A stretch of DNA of 64,000 nt from positions 34,933-98,932 of the forward strand of contig UQMW01000004.1 in the NCBI GenBank assembly GCA_900542275.1. Reading direction: 5' to 3'. This DNA is from an uncultured Collinsella sp. (GTDB lineage Bacteria > Actinomycetota > Coriobacteriia > Coriobacteriales > Coriobacteriaceae). Below are positions 1 through 8,520 of this stretch, in pieces. Every line of letters starts with the position of its first letter. The first letter of the stretch is position 1. The position numbers were made by a program, and so were the translations under genes. The notes under the pieces are model-generated. The model saw only the letters and a program-made list of their open reading frames with translations, was not told the DNA's origin and did no database searches.

Positions 1-980
1 ACGAGTACCACGAGATGCTCAAGACCGTTGAAAGCTCAAAGCCCGATTACTCTCCCTGGCAACAGGGCCTTGCGGCAGCCTGTGCTTGCAGCGCCTTCGT
101 CTTTTTGCTCGGCGGCGGCCCTATCGAGATGGCCTGTGCATTTGTGGGCGCTGGTGTCGGCAACTTTGCGCGCTCCCATATTCTCAAGCAGGGCCTTGGC
201 CAGTTTAGCGCGCTGACGATCGGCGTTGCACTCGCTTGCGTCTCGTATCTGCTGGCATTGCTTGGCCTTGGCCAGGTCATACCGGGGGCAATGTCGCACC
301 AAGAAGGCTATATCGGCGCCATGCTCTTTGTGATCCCCGGCTTTCCTCTCATTACGGCAGGCCTCGACATCGCTAAGCTCGACATGCGAAGCGGCATTGA
401 GCGTCTTTCGTATGCTGTGTCGATTATTGTGATGGCGACCCTCGTAGGCTGGATGGTTGCCGAGTGTGTGGGGCTGGCACCGGATGACTTTGCCCCGCTC
501 GGGCTCTCACCGTTGGCTCTTACACTCTTGCGTGTGGTGATGAGCTTTGTTGGCGTATTCGGCTTCTCGGTGATGTTCAACAGCCCGGTAAAGATGGCCG
601 CGGCAGCTGGGCTGATCGGCGCCGTGTCCAATACCTTGCGCCTTACGCTCGTCGATGCGCCGACGCTGTTTCCCTTTCTGGGCCTGAGCTTAGGTATGCC
701 TCCCGAGGCAGCAGCGTTTATCGGTGCGCTGGTATCGGGCCTGCTCGCGAGCTTAGCCGAAATCAAGCTCACCTACCCACGTATCGCCCTCACGGTGCCA
801 TCGATTGTCATTATGGTGCCGGGCTTGTATCTGTATCGCTCGATGTATTACATGTGCACCTTCGACACGGTCAATATGCTCGGCTGGTTTGTGCGTGCGG
901 TGCTCATTGTGGCGTTTCTGCCCGTTGGCCTGGGTGTGGCGAGAACCCTCACCGACCCCCGCTGGCGCCACACCAGCTAA
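1..980 (+). CDS. Threonine/serine exporter family protein (ThrE-like), 5' truncated by window edge
   Basis: This is the C-terminal part of a multi-pass inner-membrane protein of the threonine/serine exporter family (DUF1212 plus ThrE_2 type). The frame is open from base 3 and the first in-window ATG (15) is internal to the family alignment, so the true start lies upstream of the window. About 321 residues are visible. They hold roughly ten hydrophobic segments rich in Gly, Ala and Leu, broken by short polar loops such as the one with the LDMRSGIERL stretch, which is typical at the junction of the two halves. Family members export threonine and serine by proton antiport, but the substrate cannot be read from sequence. 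It ends at TAA, and a hairpin repeat follows within 35 bases. Confidence 0.8.
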   Translation, partial: EYHEMLKTVESSKPDYSPWQQGLAAACACSAFVFLLGGGPIEMACAFVGAGVGNFARSHILKQGLGQFSALTIGVALACVSYLLALLGLGQVIPGAMSHQEGYIGAMLFVIPGFPLITAGLDIAKLDMRSGIERLSYAVSIIVMATLVGWMVAECVGLAPDDFAPLGLSPLALTLLRVVMSFVGVFGFSVMFNSPVKMAAAAGLIGAVSNTLRLTLVDAPTLFPFLGLSLGMPPEAAAFIGALVSGLLASLAEIKLTYPRIALTVPSIVIMVPGLYLYRSMYYMCTFDTVNMLGWFVRAVLIVAFLPVGLGVARTLTDPRWRHTS

Positions 981-1011
981 TTGGTGCAAATGAAACTGAT
1001 CCGCAAAACAT

Positions 1012-1105
1012 GAACGTGGATAATCTCCCGTTTTTGGCCTGTTTACGGGCTCAAGACGGGAGATTATCCACGCTCGTGGAATGGGTGTCCGAAAATCCAC
1101 GCTCG
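1012..1105. repeat. Intergenic inverted repeat, family I (CGTGGATAATCTCCCG type)
   Basis: A perfect 16-bp inverted repeat pairs CGTGGATAATCTCCCG (1015-1030) with its complement (1057-1072) around a 26-base loop. A further half copy ending AAAATCCACGCTCG lies at 1092-1105. The same sequence recurs at 19121-19265. There is no U-tract, so it is not an ordinary terminator. The rest of the 981-1278 spacer holds only a second short hairpin in front of clpC. Confidence 0.85.
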
Positions 1106-1216
1106 TTGGGCCGATGCAGAGGCACCTGGCAATTCCTTTTTTGTAGACGTTGTCGCGCGGCTACGGGCAGGAAAGGTCCCAACGGTTAACATATACTCCA
1201 TATGGGTAAAGAGACC

Positions 1217-1241
1217 AAAGCGCTGCCGCGGGCGGCGCTTT
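1217..1241. other. Hairpin in the clpC leader
   Basis: AAAGCGCTGCC and GGCGGCGCTTT form an 11-bp stem with one G-U pair and a 3-base loop, 38 bases before the clpC start. No U-tract follows on the + strand. Its role (mRNA stability or the end of a short upstream transcript) is unknown. Confidence 0.4.
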
Positions 1242-1278
1242 GCGTTTGAAAAAACTAGCTCGTCTAAGAGGAACTAGC

Positions 1279-3921
1279 ATGTTAGACCGTTTTACCGATC
1301 GCGCGCGCAAGGTCATGTCCATGGCCAAGCAAGAAGCGCTCGATCTTCACTCAAATAAGGTGGGTACCGAGCACCTGCTGCTCGCACTCGCCAAGGAGGA
1401 CGAGGGCATTGCCGCCGAGGCACTGCGTTCGCTCGATATCTCCTACGACGACATCATGGATACTCTTAAAGAGGTCCAGACCACGGTTCCCGAGCCCAGT
1501 GAGGAGACCGAGGCGGCCAAGCTCGCCTTTACGCCGCTCGTCATTAGCGTGATGGAGCGTTCATTCCGCGTGGCGCGTGAAAACAACCAGACCTACGTGT
1601 CGACCGAGCACTTGCTGATCGGCATCGTCGAAGAGGGCAACGGCATGGCCATGGACATCCTCATGCGCCTGGGTGTGTCGTCCGCCTCCATCAAAAAGGC
1701 TATCGAGAAACTCACCGCCAAGGACCAGGATAAGAAGCGCCCGCTCGCTGGCGCCGGTGCTGGTCGTCCCGGTACGGGCCTGCCGTTCTTTAGCGGCTCG
1801 GATGCCTCCCAGCAAAAGGGGAGCGGCACCGATACACTTAAGCAGTTCGCGACCAACCTTACGCAGAAGGCACGCGACGGCGAACTCGATCCGGTGATCG
1901 GCCGCGAAAAGGAAGTCCAGCGTATGATGGAGATCCTTTCGCGCCGCACCAAGAACAACCCTCTTATCCTGGGCGATCCCGGCGTGGGCAAAACGGCCAT
2001 CGTCGAGGGACTGGCGCAACAGATTGCTGCCGGCAACGTGCCCGAGAACCTCATGAACCAGAATATCTGGACGCTCGACCTGCCGGGTCTCGTTGCGGGC
2101 GCCAAGTATCGCGGTGAGTTCGAGGAGCGCCTCAAGAACGTGATCCAGGAGGCAACCGAGGCCGACGACGTCATCTTGTTTATCGATGAGATGCACACCA
2201 TCATCGGTGCCGGTTCTGCCGAGGGCTCCATCGACGCGAGCTCCATGCTCAAGCCCGTGCTCGCGCGCGGTGCCTTCCAGATTATCGGCGCCACCACGGC
2301 CGAGGAATTCCGCAAGTACCTCACCAAGGACCCGGCCTTCGAGCGTCGCTTCCAGACCATCGATGTCGAGGAGCCGAGCGTCGAGGACACGGTCAAGATC
2401 CTGACCGCGCTCAAGCCGCGCTACGAGGAGCACCACCATGTGCGCTATACGCAGGGTGCTATCGAGGCCGCCGCGAACCTTTCCAACCGCTACATCCAGG
2501 ATCGCTTCCTGCCCGATAAGGCCATCGACCTCATTGACGAGGCCGGTGCCCGCGCCCGCATCGCCGCCAACCGCGCGCCCGAGCCGGTGCGCGAGGCCGA
2601 GCATCGCATAGAGGAGCTCAAGGCCGCCGCGCAGGAGGCCACCGAGAGCGACGACATGAACAAGGCCGCCGAGATCACCGAGCAGCAGAAGGCTGCCGAG
2701 ATCGAACTCGCCGAGGCCAAGGCTGCCTGGACCGCCGAGCTCGACGCCAGCCCGCTCACCATCGATGTGAGTCAGATCGCCGATATCGTGTCCGTGACTT
2801 CGGGCGTGCCGGTGTCCTCGCTTACCGAGAGCGAGAGCCGTCGCCTGCTGCAGGCAGAAAGCGTGCTCAAGATGCGCATCATCGGTCAGGATGAGGCTGT
2901 CGAGGCCGTTGCCAAGGCCGTGCGCCGCAGCCGCTCGCCGCTCAAGGACCCGCGTCGCCCCGGCGGTAGCTTTATCTTCCTGGGTCCCACCGGCACGGGC
3001 AAGACCGAGCTCGCCAAGACGCTCGCCGAGTACCTCTTTGGCAGCAAGGACGCGCTCATCAGCTTCGACATGTCCGAGTTCGGTAGCGAGTTCGAGGTTT
3101 CCAAGCTCATCGGCAGCCCTCCGGGTTACGTCGGTCACGACGAGGGCGGCCAGCTCACCAAGGCCGTTCGTCGCCACCCGTACTCGGTCGTGCTGTTCGA
3201 CGAGATCGAGAAGGCACACCCCGATATCTTCAACATCCTGCTGCAGGTGCTGGAGGAGGGTCGCCTGACTGATAGCCAGGGCAAGACGGTCGACTTCCGC
3301 AACACCGTGATCATCATGACGTCCAACGTGGGCGCCCGCGAGATCGCACAGGATGCGAGCGTTGGCTTTGGCACCACCGGCGAGCAGGGCCTCACCTCGA
3401 GTGAGATCCGCGGCCGCGCGATGGGCGAGCTCAAGCGCCTGTTCCGCCCCGAGCTGCTCAACCGCATCGATGACATCGTGGTGTTCCAGAAGCTCTCGGG
3501 CGAGAATCTCACCAAGATCGCGCACCTGCTGGTGGACGACCTGCGTCAGCGTTTGATTGCCAACGGCATGAACATCAAGCTCACCGATGCGGCCTATGAC
3601 AAGATCGTGGCCGAGGGCACCGACCTCACCAACGGTGCGCGTCCGCTGCGCCGTGCTATTCAAAAGCTCATCGAGGACCCGCTGTCCGAGGAGCTTCTGG
3701 CCGGTGAGTGGGGCGAGGGCGATACCGTCCTGTGCGACGTGGCCGATGGCAAGTTCGTCTTTAGCCACGGCACGGGCGAGATTCCGGCGCGGCGTCCGGC
3801 AGGTACGCTCGGTGGCGATACCGCCCCGGCGGCACCGCACACCGGCAACGCCGCGCCCGTGAGCGGCGGCGTGACCTCGGGCCCCGGTGGCATGATGCAA
3901 GCCGGCTCTGGTGCGCTGTAG
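1279..3921 (+). CDS. clpC: ATP-dependent Clp protease ATP-binding subunit ClpC
   Basis: ClpC is an AAA+ unfoldase that feeds damaged or tagged proteins to the ClpP peptidase in the cytoplasm. The product is 880 residues. It has a ClpN double repeat at about 1-145, a first AAA domain with Walker A GDPGVGKT (about 232-239) and Walker B ILFIDEMH, a Glu/Ala-rich coiled segment at about 435-480 in the middle-domain position, a second AAA domain with Walker A GPTGTGKT (about 569-576), and a D2-small C-terminal domain. The tail of about 55 residues is Gly/Ala/Pro-rich and likely disordered. The ATG at 1279 is chosen because AAGAGGAAC precedes it and the protein then starts with the canonical MLDRFTDRAR. 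No convincing CtsR box was seen. Confidence 0.96.
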   Translation: MLDRFTDRARKVMSMAKQEALDLHSNKVGTEHLLLALAKEDEGIAAEALRSLDISYDDIMDTLKEVQTTVPEPSEETEAAKLAFTPLVISVMERSFRVARENNQTYVSTEHLLIGIVEEGNGMAMDILMRLGVSSASIKKAIEKLTAKDQDKKRPLAGAGAGRPGTGLPFFSGSDASQQKGSGTDTLKQFATNLTQKARDGELDPVIGREKEVQRMMEILSRRTKNNPLILGDPGVGKTAIVEGLAQQIAAGNVPENLMNQNIWTLDLPGLVAGAKYRGEFEERLKNVIQEATEADDVILFIDEMHTIIGAGSAEGSIDASSMLKPVLARGAFQIIGATTAEEFRKYLTKDPAFERRFQTIDVEEPSVEDTVKILTALKPRYEEHHHVRYTQGAIEAAANLSNRYIQDRFLPDKAIDLIDEAGARARIAANRAPEPVREAEHRIEELKAAAQEATESDDMNKAAEITEQQKAAEIELAEAKAAWTAELDASPLTIDVSQIADIVSVTSGVPVSSLTESESRRLLQAESVLKMRIIGQDEAVEAVAKAVRRSRSPLKDPRRPGGSFIFLGPTGTGKTELAKTLAEYLFGSKDALISFDMSEFGSEFEVSKLIGSPPGYVGHDEGGQLTKAVRRHPYSVVLFDEIEKAHPDIFNILLQVLEEGRLTDSQGKTVDFRNTVIIMTSNVGAREIAQDASVGFGTTGEQGLTSSEIRGRAMGELKRLFRPELLNRIDDIVVFQKLSGENLTKIAHLLVDDLRQRLIANGMNIKLTDAAYDKIVAEGTDLTNGARPLRRAIQKLIEDPLSEELLAGEWGEGDTVLCDVADGKFVFSHGTGEIPARRPAGTLGGDTAPAAPHTGNAAPVSGGVTSGPGGMMQAGSGAL

Positions 3922-3944
3922 GGATTGAACATACCTTGTATAAC

Positions 3945-3976
3945 GGGGGCGTTTCCGATAAGGAAGCGCCCTCATT
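3945..3976 (+). terminator. Terminator after clpC
   Basis: GGGGGCGTTTCC pairs with GGAAGCGCCCTC around a 5-base loop and is followed by the weakly T-rich ATTTCTATT. It separates clpC from the toxin-antitoxin promoter. Confidence 0.6.
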
Positions 3977-4004
3977 TCTATTGAAATGCGCTTCAATCTG
4001 CCGT

Positions 4005-4033
4005 GCTATACTAAAATCGAGATATAGTATAGC
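4005..4033 (+). promoter_or_regulatory. Operator/promoter of the RelB-PIN module
   Basis: An inverted repeat, GCTATACT (4005-4012) and AGTATAGC (4026-4033), overlaps the hexamer TATACT that reads as a -10 box. It ends two bases before the AAAGGAG ribosome site. The position fits autorepression by the ribbon-helix-helix antitoxin. Confidence 0.65.
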
Positions 4034-4045
4034 AAAGGAGCTGAT

Positions 4046-4405
4046 ATGCCTACGTCAATACTCGACACGCGGCCAGTTCAGATGAACGTGCGTATAGATC
4101 GCCAGCTCAAAGAGGCGGGAGACGCCGTCCTGACTCATATTGGCATGACGCCGTCACAAGCCGTTCGGACACTTTGGGAGTATCTGGTCGTTAACGGACG
4201 CATGCCCTCGAAGGGAGACGCGGCGGCTCCGGTTTCTGACGGAGTGGAGCCCCGGCGCATGGAGTCAAGGGCCGCGCAAGGCAGCCATATCGTTCGCGAT
4301 TCGTGCCTCAAATACGGCATCCCCATCCCTGAGTTCTCGGGAGACTATGACGACCTCTATGAGGAGGCCATGGCGGAGCGCTATCCCGAGTGGGTGGAAC
4401 TATGA
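4046..4405 (+). CDS. RelB/DinJ-family antitoxin
   Basis: A 119-residue protein. Its N-terminal 45 residues match the ribbon-helix-helix fold of RelB/DinJ antitoxins: a short beta strand VQMNVRID followed by two helices around GMTPSQAVRTLWEY. RHH antitoxins dimerise, bind their own operator and neutralise the co-encoded toxin with a flexible C-terminal tail. Here the tail (about residues 55-119) is longer than in DinJ and ends in an acidic and aromatic segment (DYDDLYEEAM), a plausible toxin-binding region. A palindrome covering the -10 box lies just upstream. The stop overlaps the start of the PIN gene (ATGA), so the two genes are translationally coupled. Confidence 0.85.
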   Translation: MPTSILDTRPVQMNVRIDRQLKEAGDAVLTHIGMTPSQAVRTLWEYLVVNGRMPSKGDAAAPVSDGVEPRRMESRAAQGSHIVRDSCLKYGIPIPEFSGDYDDLYEEAMAERYPEWVEL

Positions 4406-4923
4406 GCACAGAAGGCGTCCTCAAGCTGTTAATCGATACCAACGTATGGATGGATTATTTTTCTGGCAGGTCCGACCGTACGGCAAATGTCGTCCATCTG
4501 ATCGAGATTGCCGACGCCTCGGAGCGGATTGCCCTGTTTGCCTCGTCGCTTTCGGTCAAAGACGTTTCATATCTTGTCTCGGCGGCAATCAAGCAGGAGT
4601 GCCGAAGAAAGACTGGCTCACTGAGCGATAACGCCATTGCGGCGGCAGACGAAACGGCCTGGGCATGCGTTCGACAGATGCGCGAGCTAGCCCTCATCGC
4701 CCCGGTCGGTGCAGACGAGGTCTTCGACTCCTTTGTGTTCAAGTACCACCACAATGACTTTGAGGACGACCTGATGCTGGGCGTCGCCAATCGCATTGAT
4801 GCCGATTACGTCGTGACGGAGGACAAGAATCTTATTAAACATACCAATGGTGTATGCATTAATGTTCAACAGGCGTTGAGGTTGGTTGGGGGGTCCAACG
4901 TTCCCTCTGCACGGCCCGTCTAG
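4402..4923 (+). CDS. PIN-domain toxin (probable ribonuclease)
   Basis: A 173-residue PIN-domain protein. PIN toxins are Mg-dependent endoribonucleases that cut tRNA or mRNA. The first acidic residue lies in LLIDTNVWMDYF near the N terminus. The later acidic cluster is DFEDDLMLG and the last strand carries VVTEDKNL, in the order expected for a PIN active site. The ATG at 4402 overlaps the antitoxin stop (ATGA) and is preferred over an in-frame ATG 12 bases upstream. PIN toxins usually pair with VapB-type antitoxins, whereas here the partner is of RelB/DinJ type. The target RNA cannot be inferred. Confidence 0.85.
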   Translation: MSTEGVLKLLIDTNVWMDYFSGRSDRTANVVHLIEIADASERIALFASSLSVKDVSYLVSAAIKQECRRKTGSLSDNAIAAADETAWACVRQMRELALIAPVGADEVFDSFVFKYHHNDFEDDLMLGVANRIDADYVVTEDKNLIKHTNGVCINVQQALRLVGGSNVPSARPV

Positions 4924-5071
4924 CTTGCTTTACCTTGATAAAGTGGCGTTTCCTCACCGTTAGCCGATGATGCAAGGGCGCTCGGCGTTTTCGACTGGTT
5001 TATGCACGCAAAGTCTGGGAATATACAAGTCGCATATCTTACTGTCTAACCAGTTGCGCCAAGGAGGCACC

Positions 5072-6529
5072 ATGGACTACAAGATTACCGGCTACGAGCC
5101 CGCCCAGCTGTTCCATTTCTTTGAGGAGGTCAGCGCGATCCCCCGTGGGTCTGGCAACGAGAAGGGCATCAGCGATTTCCTGGTTGCGTTTGCCAAGGAG
5201 CGCGGCCTCGATGTGTACCAGGACGAGGTCTACAACGTCATCATTCGCAAGCCCGCTTCTGCCGGCGCCGAGAATGCCCCGACTGTGATGCTGCAGGGCC
5301 ACATCGATATGGTGTGCGACAAGTTGGGCTCTGTTGAGCACGACTTTACGACCGACGGTATCGACCTGGTCGTGAAGGACGGCGTCCTCACCGCTAACGG
5401 CACCACCCTGGGCGCCGACAACGGTATTGCTGTCGCTCTGATGCTTACTGTGCTCAACGACGATTCGATTGCTCACCCCGCCCTCGAGTGCGTATTCACC
5501 ACCGACGAGGAGACTGGCCTGGTCGGCGCCGAGACGCTCGACAAGTCCCAGATTAGCGCCCGCACCATGATTAACCTTGACTCCGAGGAAGAGGGCGTTG
5601 CCACCGTCAGCTGCGCTGGCGGCGTCGTTGTTACCTACACCTGCCCCATCGTGCGCGAGCACAAGACCGGCAGCACCCTCACGCTCGACATCTCCGGCCT
5701 ACTGGGTGGTCATTCCGGCAACGATATCAACCTGGAGCGCGGCAACGGCAACCTCATCATGGCCCGCATCATCGACCGCCTGATGGTCGCCGGCGAGCCC
5801 GCCATCGTTAGCTTTAACGGCGGCACTAAGGACAACGCCATCAACCGTGAGTGCAAGGCCGAGCTGGTTTACGCCGACCACGCTGCCGCCGAGGCCGCGG
5901 CCCAGATCGCAAAGGACATCATCGCCGACGTCACTGCCGAGCTCGAGGTCTTCGACCCCGGCTTTACCTGCACCGTCGAGATTGCCGACGACGCCGAGGT
6001 CGAGGCCATGGATCAGAAGTCCGCGCTTGCCCTCATCCGCGCCCTGCGTCTTGCCCCTAACGGCGTGATTCGCCGCAACGTCGCCACCGACGGCTCCGTC
6101 GAGGTTTCCTCCAACCTCGGCGTGGTCGCCACTTCCGACGACCAGGTCAAGATCATGCTGTCCCCGCGCTCCTCGATCACCTCGCTGCAGAACGAGTTCA
6201 AGGACCGCCTGCAGACGCTGGCCGATGTCTTGGGCTTCGACGCCAAGTTCGAGTTCGAGTATCCCGGCTGGAGCTATGCCGAGCATTCGCCGGTCCGCGA
6301 CATCTTCGTCGAGAGCTATCGCGAGCTCTTTGGCTCCGAGCTGCGCATCGAGTCCATTCACGCCGGCCTTGAGTGCGGCCTGTTTGCTGAGGCCCTGCAC
6401 GGCCTGGACGCCATCGCCGTGGGCCCGACGCTCTCCGATGTCCACACCCCGGACGAGAGCATGGAGCTCGCTTCTGCCGAGCGCTTCTACGAGCTGCTCA
6501 TCGACGTCCTCAAGCGCCTTGCCGCGTAA
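5072..6529 (+). CDS. pepD: Beta-Ala-His dipeptidase / aminoacyl-histidine dipeptidase (M20)
   Basis: A cytoplasmic M20-family metallopeptidase that cleaves Xaa-His and other dipeptides. The 485-residue length matches PepD. Zinc ligands and catalytic residues appear in order: MLQGHIDMVCDK (first His and Asp), GADNGIAVALML (bridging Asp), TTDEETGLVGAE (catalytic Glu and ligand) and IHAGLECGLF late in the protein. The lid/dimerisation domain occupies about residues 190-390 with GLLGGHSGNDI at its edge. ATG at 5072 is chosen because AAGGAGG sits five bases upstream. An upstream in-frame extension to 4967 lacks a ribosome site. The gene stands alone between the toxin-antitoxin pair and a strong terminator. 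Confidence 0.93.
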   Translation: MDYKITGYEPAQLFHFFEEVSAIPRGSGNEKGISDFLVAFAKERGLDVYQDEVYNVIIRKPASAGAENAPTVMLQGHIDMVCDKLGSVEHDFTTDGIDLVVKDGVLTANGTTLGADNGIAVALMLTVLNDDSIAHPALECVFTTDEETGLVGAETLDKSQISARTMINLDSEEEGVATVSCAGGVVVTYTCPIVREHKTGSTLTLDISGLLGGHSGNDINLERGNGNLIMARIIDRLMVAGEPAIVSFNGGTKDNAINRECKAELVYADHAAAEAAAQIAKDIIADVTAELEVFDPGFTCTVEIADDAEVEAMDQKSALALIRALRLAPNGVIRRNVATDGSVEVSSNLGVVATSDDQVKIMLSPRSSITSLQNEFKDRLQTLADVLGFDAKFEFEYPGWSYAEHSPVRDIFVESYRELFGSELRIESIHAGLECGLFAEALHGLDAIAVGPTLSDVHTPDESMELASAERFYELLIDVLKRLAA

Positions 6530-6584
6530 GGGTCGCGCTAGCAGCAGTTCGAGCCACGTGCTAGCGGATTGCAAATGACATTAC

Positions 6585-6634
6585 GAGAGGGGGCATCCGA
6601 ACTTTTGCGACGGGTGCCCCCCCTCTTCTTTTAA
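6585..6634 (+). terminator. Terminator after pepD
   Basis: GAGAGGGGGCATCC pairs with GGGTGCCCCCCCTCTT, with the T-rich CTTCTTTTAAG at its 3' side. It also faces the end of the convergent hipA remnant. Confidence 0.8.
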
Positions 6635-6655
6635 GAAATGTGGATTGATTGGCGC

Positions 6656-7960
6656 CTAGCCCATATCCGCCTTGATGAGGTCGAGGGTGCGCTGGCAGTT
6701 TTCGCGGACGGGGCCGAGCATGTGCTCGCGCAGGTCCGCCATGCCGGGCAGGTCGGCGTGTTCGTCCATGATCTCTTCCATGCAAATGGGCACCTCGTAG
6801 GCGAGGTCCATCATGGTCGCAAAGCAAAACTTCTCGGATAGCCCGGCATCGGTGAGCGCCGCCTCCAGCGCGGGGTCGCCCATACCGTGGTATCGGCGGA
6901 TAGCGCCTGGACCGATGCGCCCCACTCGATTTTCGCCGCCAACGCTCATGGCAAGGCGCGCCCGGCGGCGCATACGCTCGTACGCCAAGCCCGATGCGAC
7001 ATCGTACATGGGTGCGAGCGCTGCGTTTGTGCCTTTACCTAGGATGAGCGAGTAGTTTTTAGCGTGTGCGTCAGGCGCTCCGATAATGGCGTTATAGAAC
7101 AACATATAGGTAAAAAGCACAAGATTCATGTGGTGGGGGACTGTGTTAATCAGTCGTTCTTGGATGTCTCGTGTGGTTGGTCCTCCGTCGGCGGTGTATT
7201 TCTGGCTTGGCAATACACCGAGCGCTTGGCAAAAGTCCTCCTGATGCAGCCTTTCGATATTTCCGCTGCTATTGACCATTCTGTCGTACCGTTCAACGAC
7301 GAGCGCGGCTTCGTCTTAAAATGTGCAATAGGAGACGTTGGCAGTTGGAATGCCAACACGCCGAGCCGTTTTCATGCAGACGAATTCGTTTAAGGCCTGA
7401 TGTTTGAACCCAACGACACCATTTTTGAAGATATGGGTAGTGGGGGATGACCCTAGACATTCGCACCATTGGCCATCATGCCAAGCTAGTGCAAATTTGC
7501 CTTGGTTGCCGCCCAGGGACCAGCTTTCGTTGGAGCCCATCCATGTCTCTCTTTCGTCATCGCGAATTGCTTTGAGCTTGTGAGCGATTTGAGAATTGGT
7601 AAGCGGGCGGTATGCCGAGACCCTGCCGCGGGCGGCGCCTAATTGATCGGTTCGACAAAACTGAACGGCCCCTGCGCAGTCAAGACCGATATGGCACAAG
7701 AGGGCGACGGGGTTGTTGGATGCAACGTCATGCTCGGCGGCAATAGCGCGACGCTGCTCTTGGCTGTCGGGCAAAAGGCCAAATAGGAACGGGCGGACGA
7801 TGTTATGGCCATACGTGCGATTGGAAAGCGGCATTGTAAGCGATAGTGGTGTTCCGCGATAGGTTGGGGCGTATACAAAGCTGCAGAGTCCATGCTCGTC
7901 TTGCCGGAGAGTGCCTGCGATTTCGCCACAAATGAGGGTCGCAAGCTCCATCTCTGCCAT
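6656..7960 (-). pseudogene. hipA: hipA-type kinase toxin, interrupted by one in-frame stop
   Basis: HipA toxins are serine/threonine kinases that phosphorylate glutamyl-tRNA synthetase. The minus-strand frame reads from ATG 7960 through an N-subdomain (FLFGLLPDS) and the activation-type sequence PTTHIFK to YCTF, then hits TAA at 7316-7318 (codon 215). The same frame continues at once with DEAALVVERYDRM, the conserved VERYDR motif. It then carries the catalytic GAPDAHAKNYSLIL and the metal-binding LAPMYDVAS, and ends at 6656. One base change therefore separates it from an intact protein of about 434 residues, and no frameshift is present. The TAA could be a true nonsense mutation, a population variant or a sequencing error. 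The antitoxin gene abuts directly upstream. Confidence 0.88.
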
Positions 7961-8392
7961 TTATTTCACAACCTTACAGTCAAAGGAGAGGTCTGAAGTG
8001 TCGGAAAGGCCTTGCTCGGCTGCGATTTGGGCCAGCAAGGCACCATAGGAAGATGGCGTTCCCTGTCGAGCGGGTCGTCTGCCTACGCTTGGCTTTGGCA
8101 GGGCATTCGAGTTCGCGATAGGGAGATCCGCTTTCGTCGTCGGATGTTCGGAGGGCGATGCGATGGAGTCGTTATCGCTTTGCGCAAAGAGACCTATGCC
8201 GAGTGCGTTAAAGACGGACAGCAACTTGTCGAGTCGAATGCCGGTGGCGTCTCCTAGCTCGAGCGATGCGAGCAGGCGCTCTGAAACACTGGCCGTTTTG
8301 GCGAGGGCGGCACGGGTGAGACCCTGAGCCTCGCGTGCCTGGCGCACGTAGATGCCAGCTTGGCGCGGTGTGGTGATGGGAAGGGTATTCAC
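7961..8392 (-). CDS. hipB: HipB-like XRE-family antitoxin
   Basis: A 143-residue protein with a Cro/C1-type helix-turn-helix at about residues 9-65 (VRQAREAQGLTRAALAKTAS, then SERLLASLELG). HipB dimers bind the operator and sequester HipA. The C-terminal 70 residues are polar and of low complexity, longer than in E. coli HipB. The start is GTG at 8392, with AGGAG six bases upstream. Its TAA is immediately followed by the ATG of the hipA gene, so the pair is co-translated. A 17-bp perfect palindrome lies just upstream. With the toxin gene interrupted, HipB may survive only as a repressor of its own promoter. Confidence 0.85.
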   Translation of the reverse strand: MNTLPITTPRQAGIYVRQAREAQGLTRAALAKTASVSERLLASLELGDATGIRLDKLLSVFNALGIGLFAQSDNDSIASPSEHPTTKADLPIANSNALPKPSVGRRPARQGTPSSYGALLAQIAAEQGLSDTSDLSFDCKVVK

Positions 8393-8405
8393 GGCGATCT
8401 CCTAA

Positions 8406-8450
8406 CGTGCAGACTTTTGCATATCAGTATGACATGCAAAAGTCTGCACG
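8406..8450 (-). promoter_or_regulatory. HipB operator palindrome
   Basis: Two perfect 17-base arms (CGTGCAGACTTTTGCAT at 8406-8422 and its complement at 8434-8450) surround an 11-base centre, 14 bases upstream of the hipB GTG. Position and symmetry suit an autoregulatory operator. Confidence 0.75.
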
Positions 8451-8484
8451 AAAAGGCCTCATGCAAAACTTTGCATGAGGCCTT
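8451..8484 (-). terminator. Terminator of mntP
   Basis: AAGGCCTCATGCAAA pairs with TTTGCATGAGGCCTT. On the minus strand the stem is followed by TTTT, so it terminates mntP transcription before the hipB operator. The stem shares ATGCAAA with the operator next to it. Confidence 0.75.
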
Positions 8485-8520
8485 GTACTGGCGTTGAGTT
8501 TTGAGCGATTGTGTTTGGCG

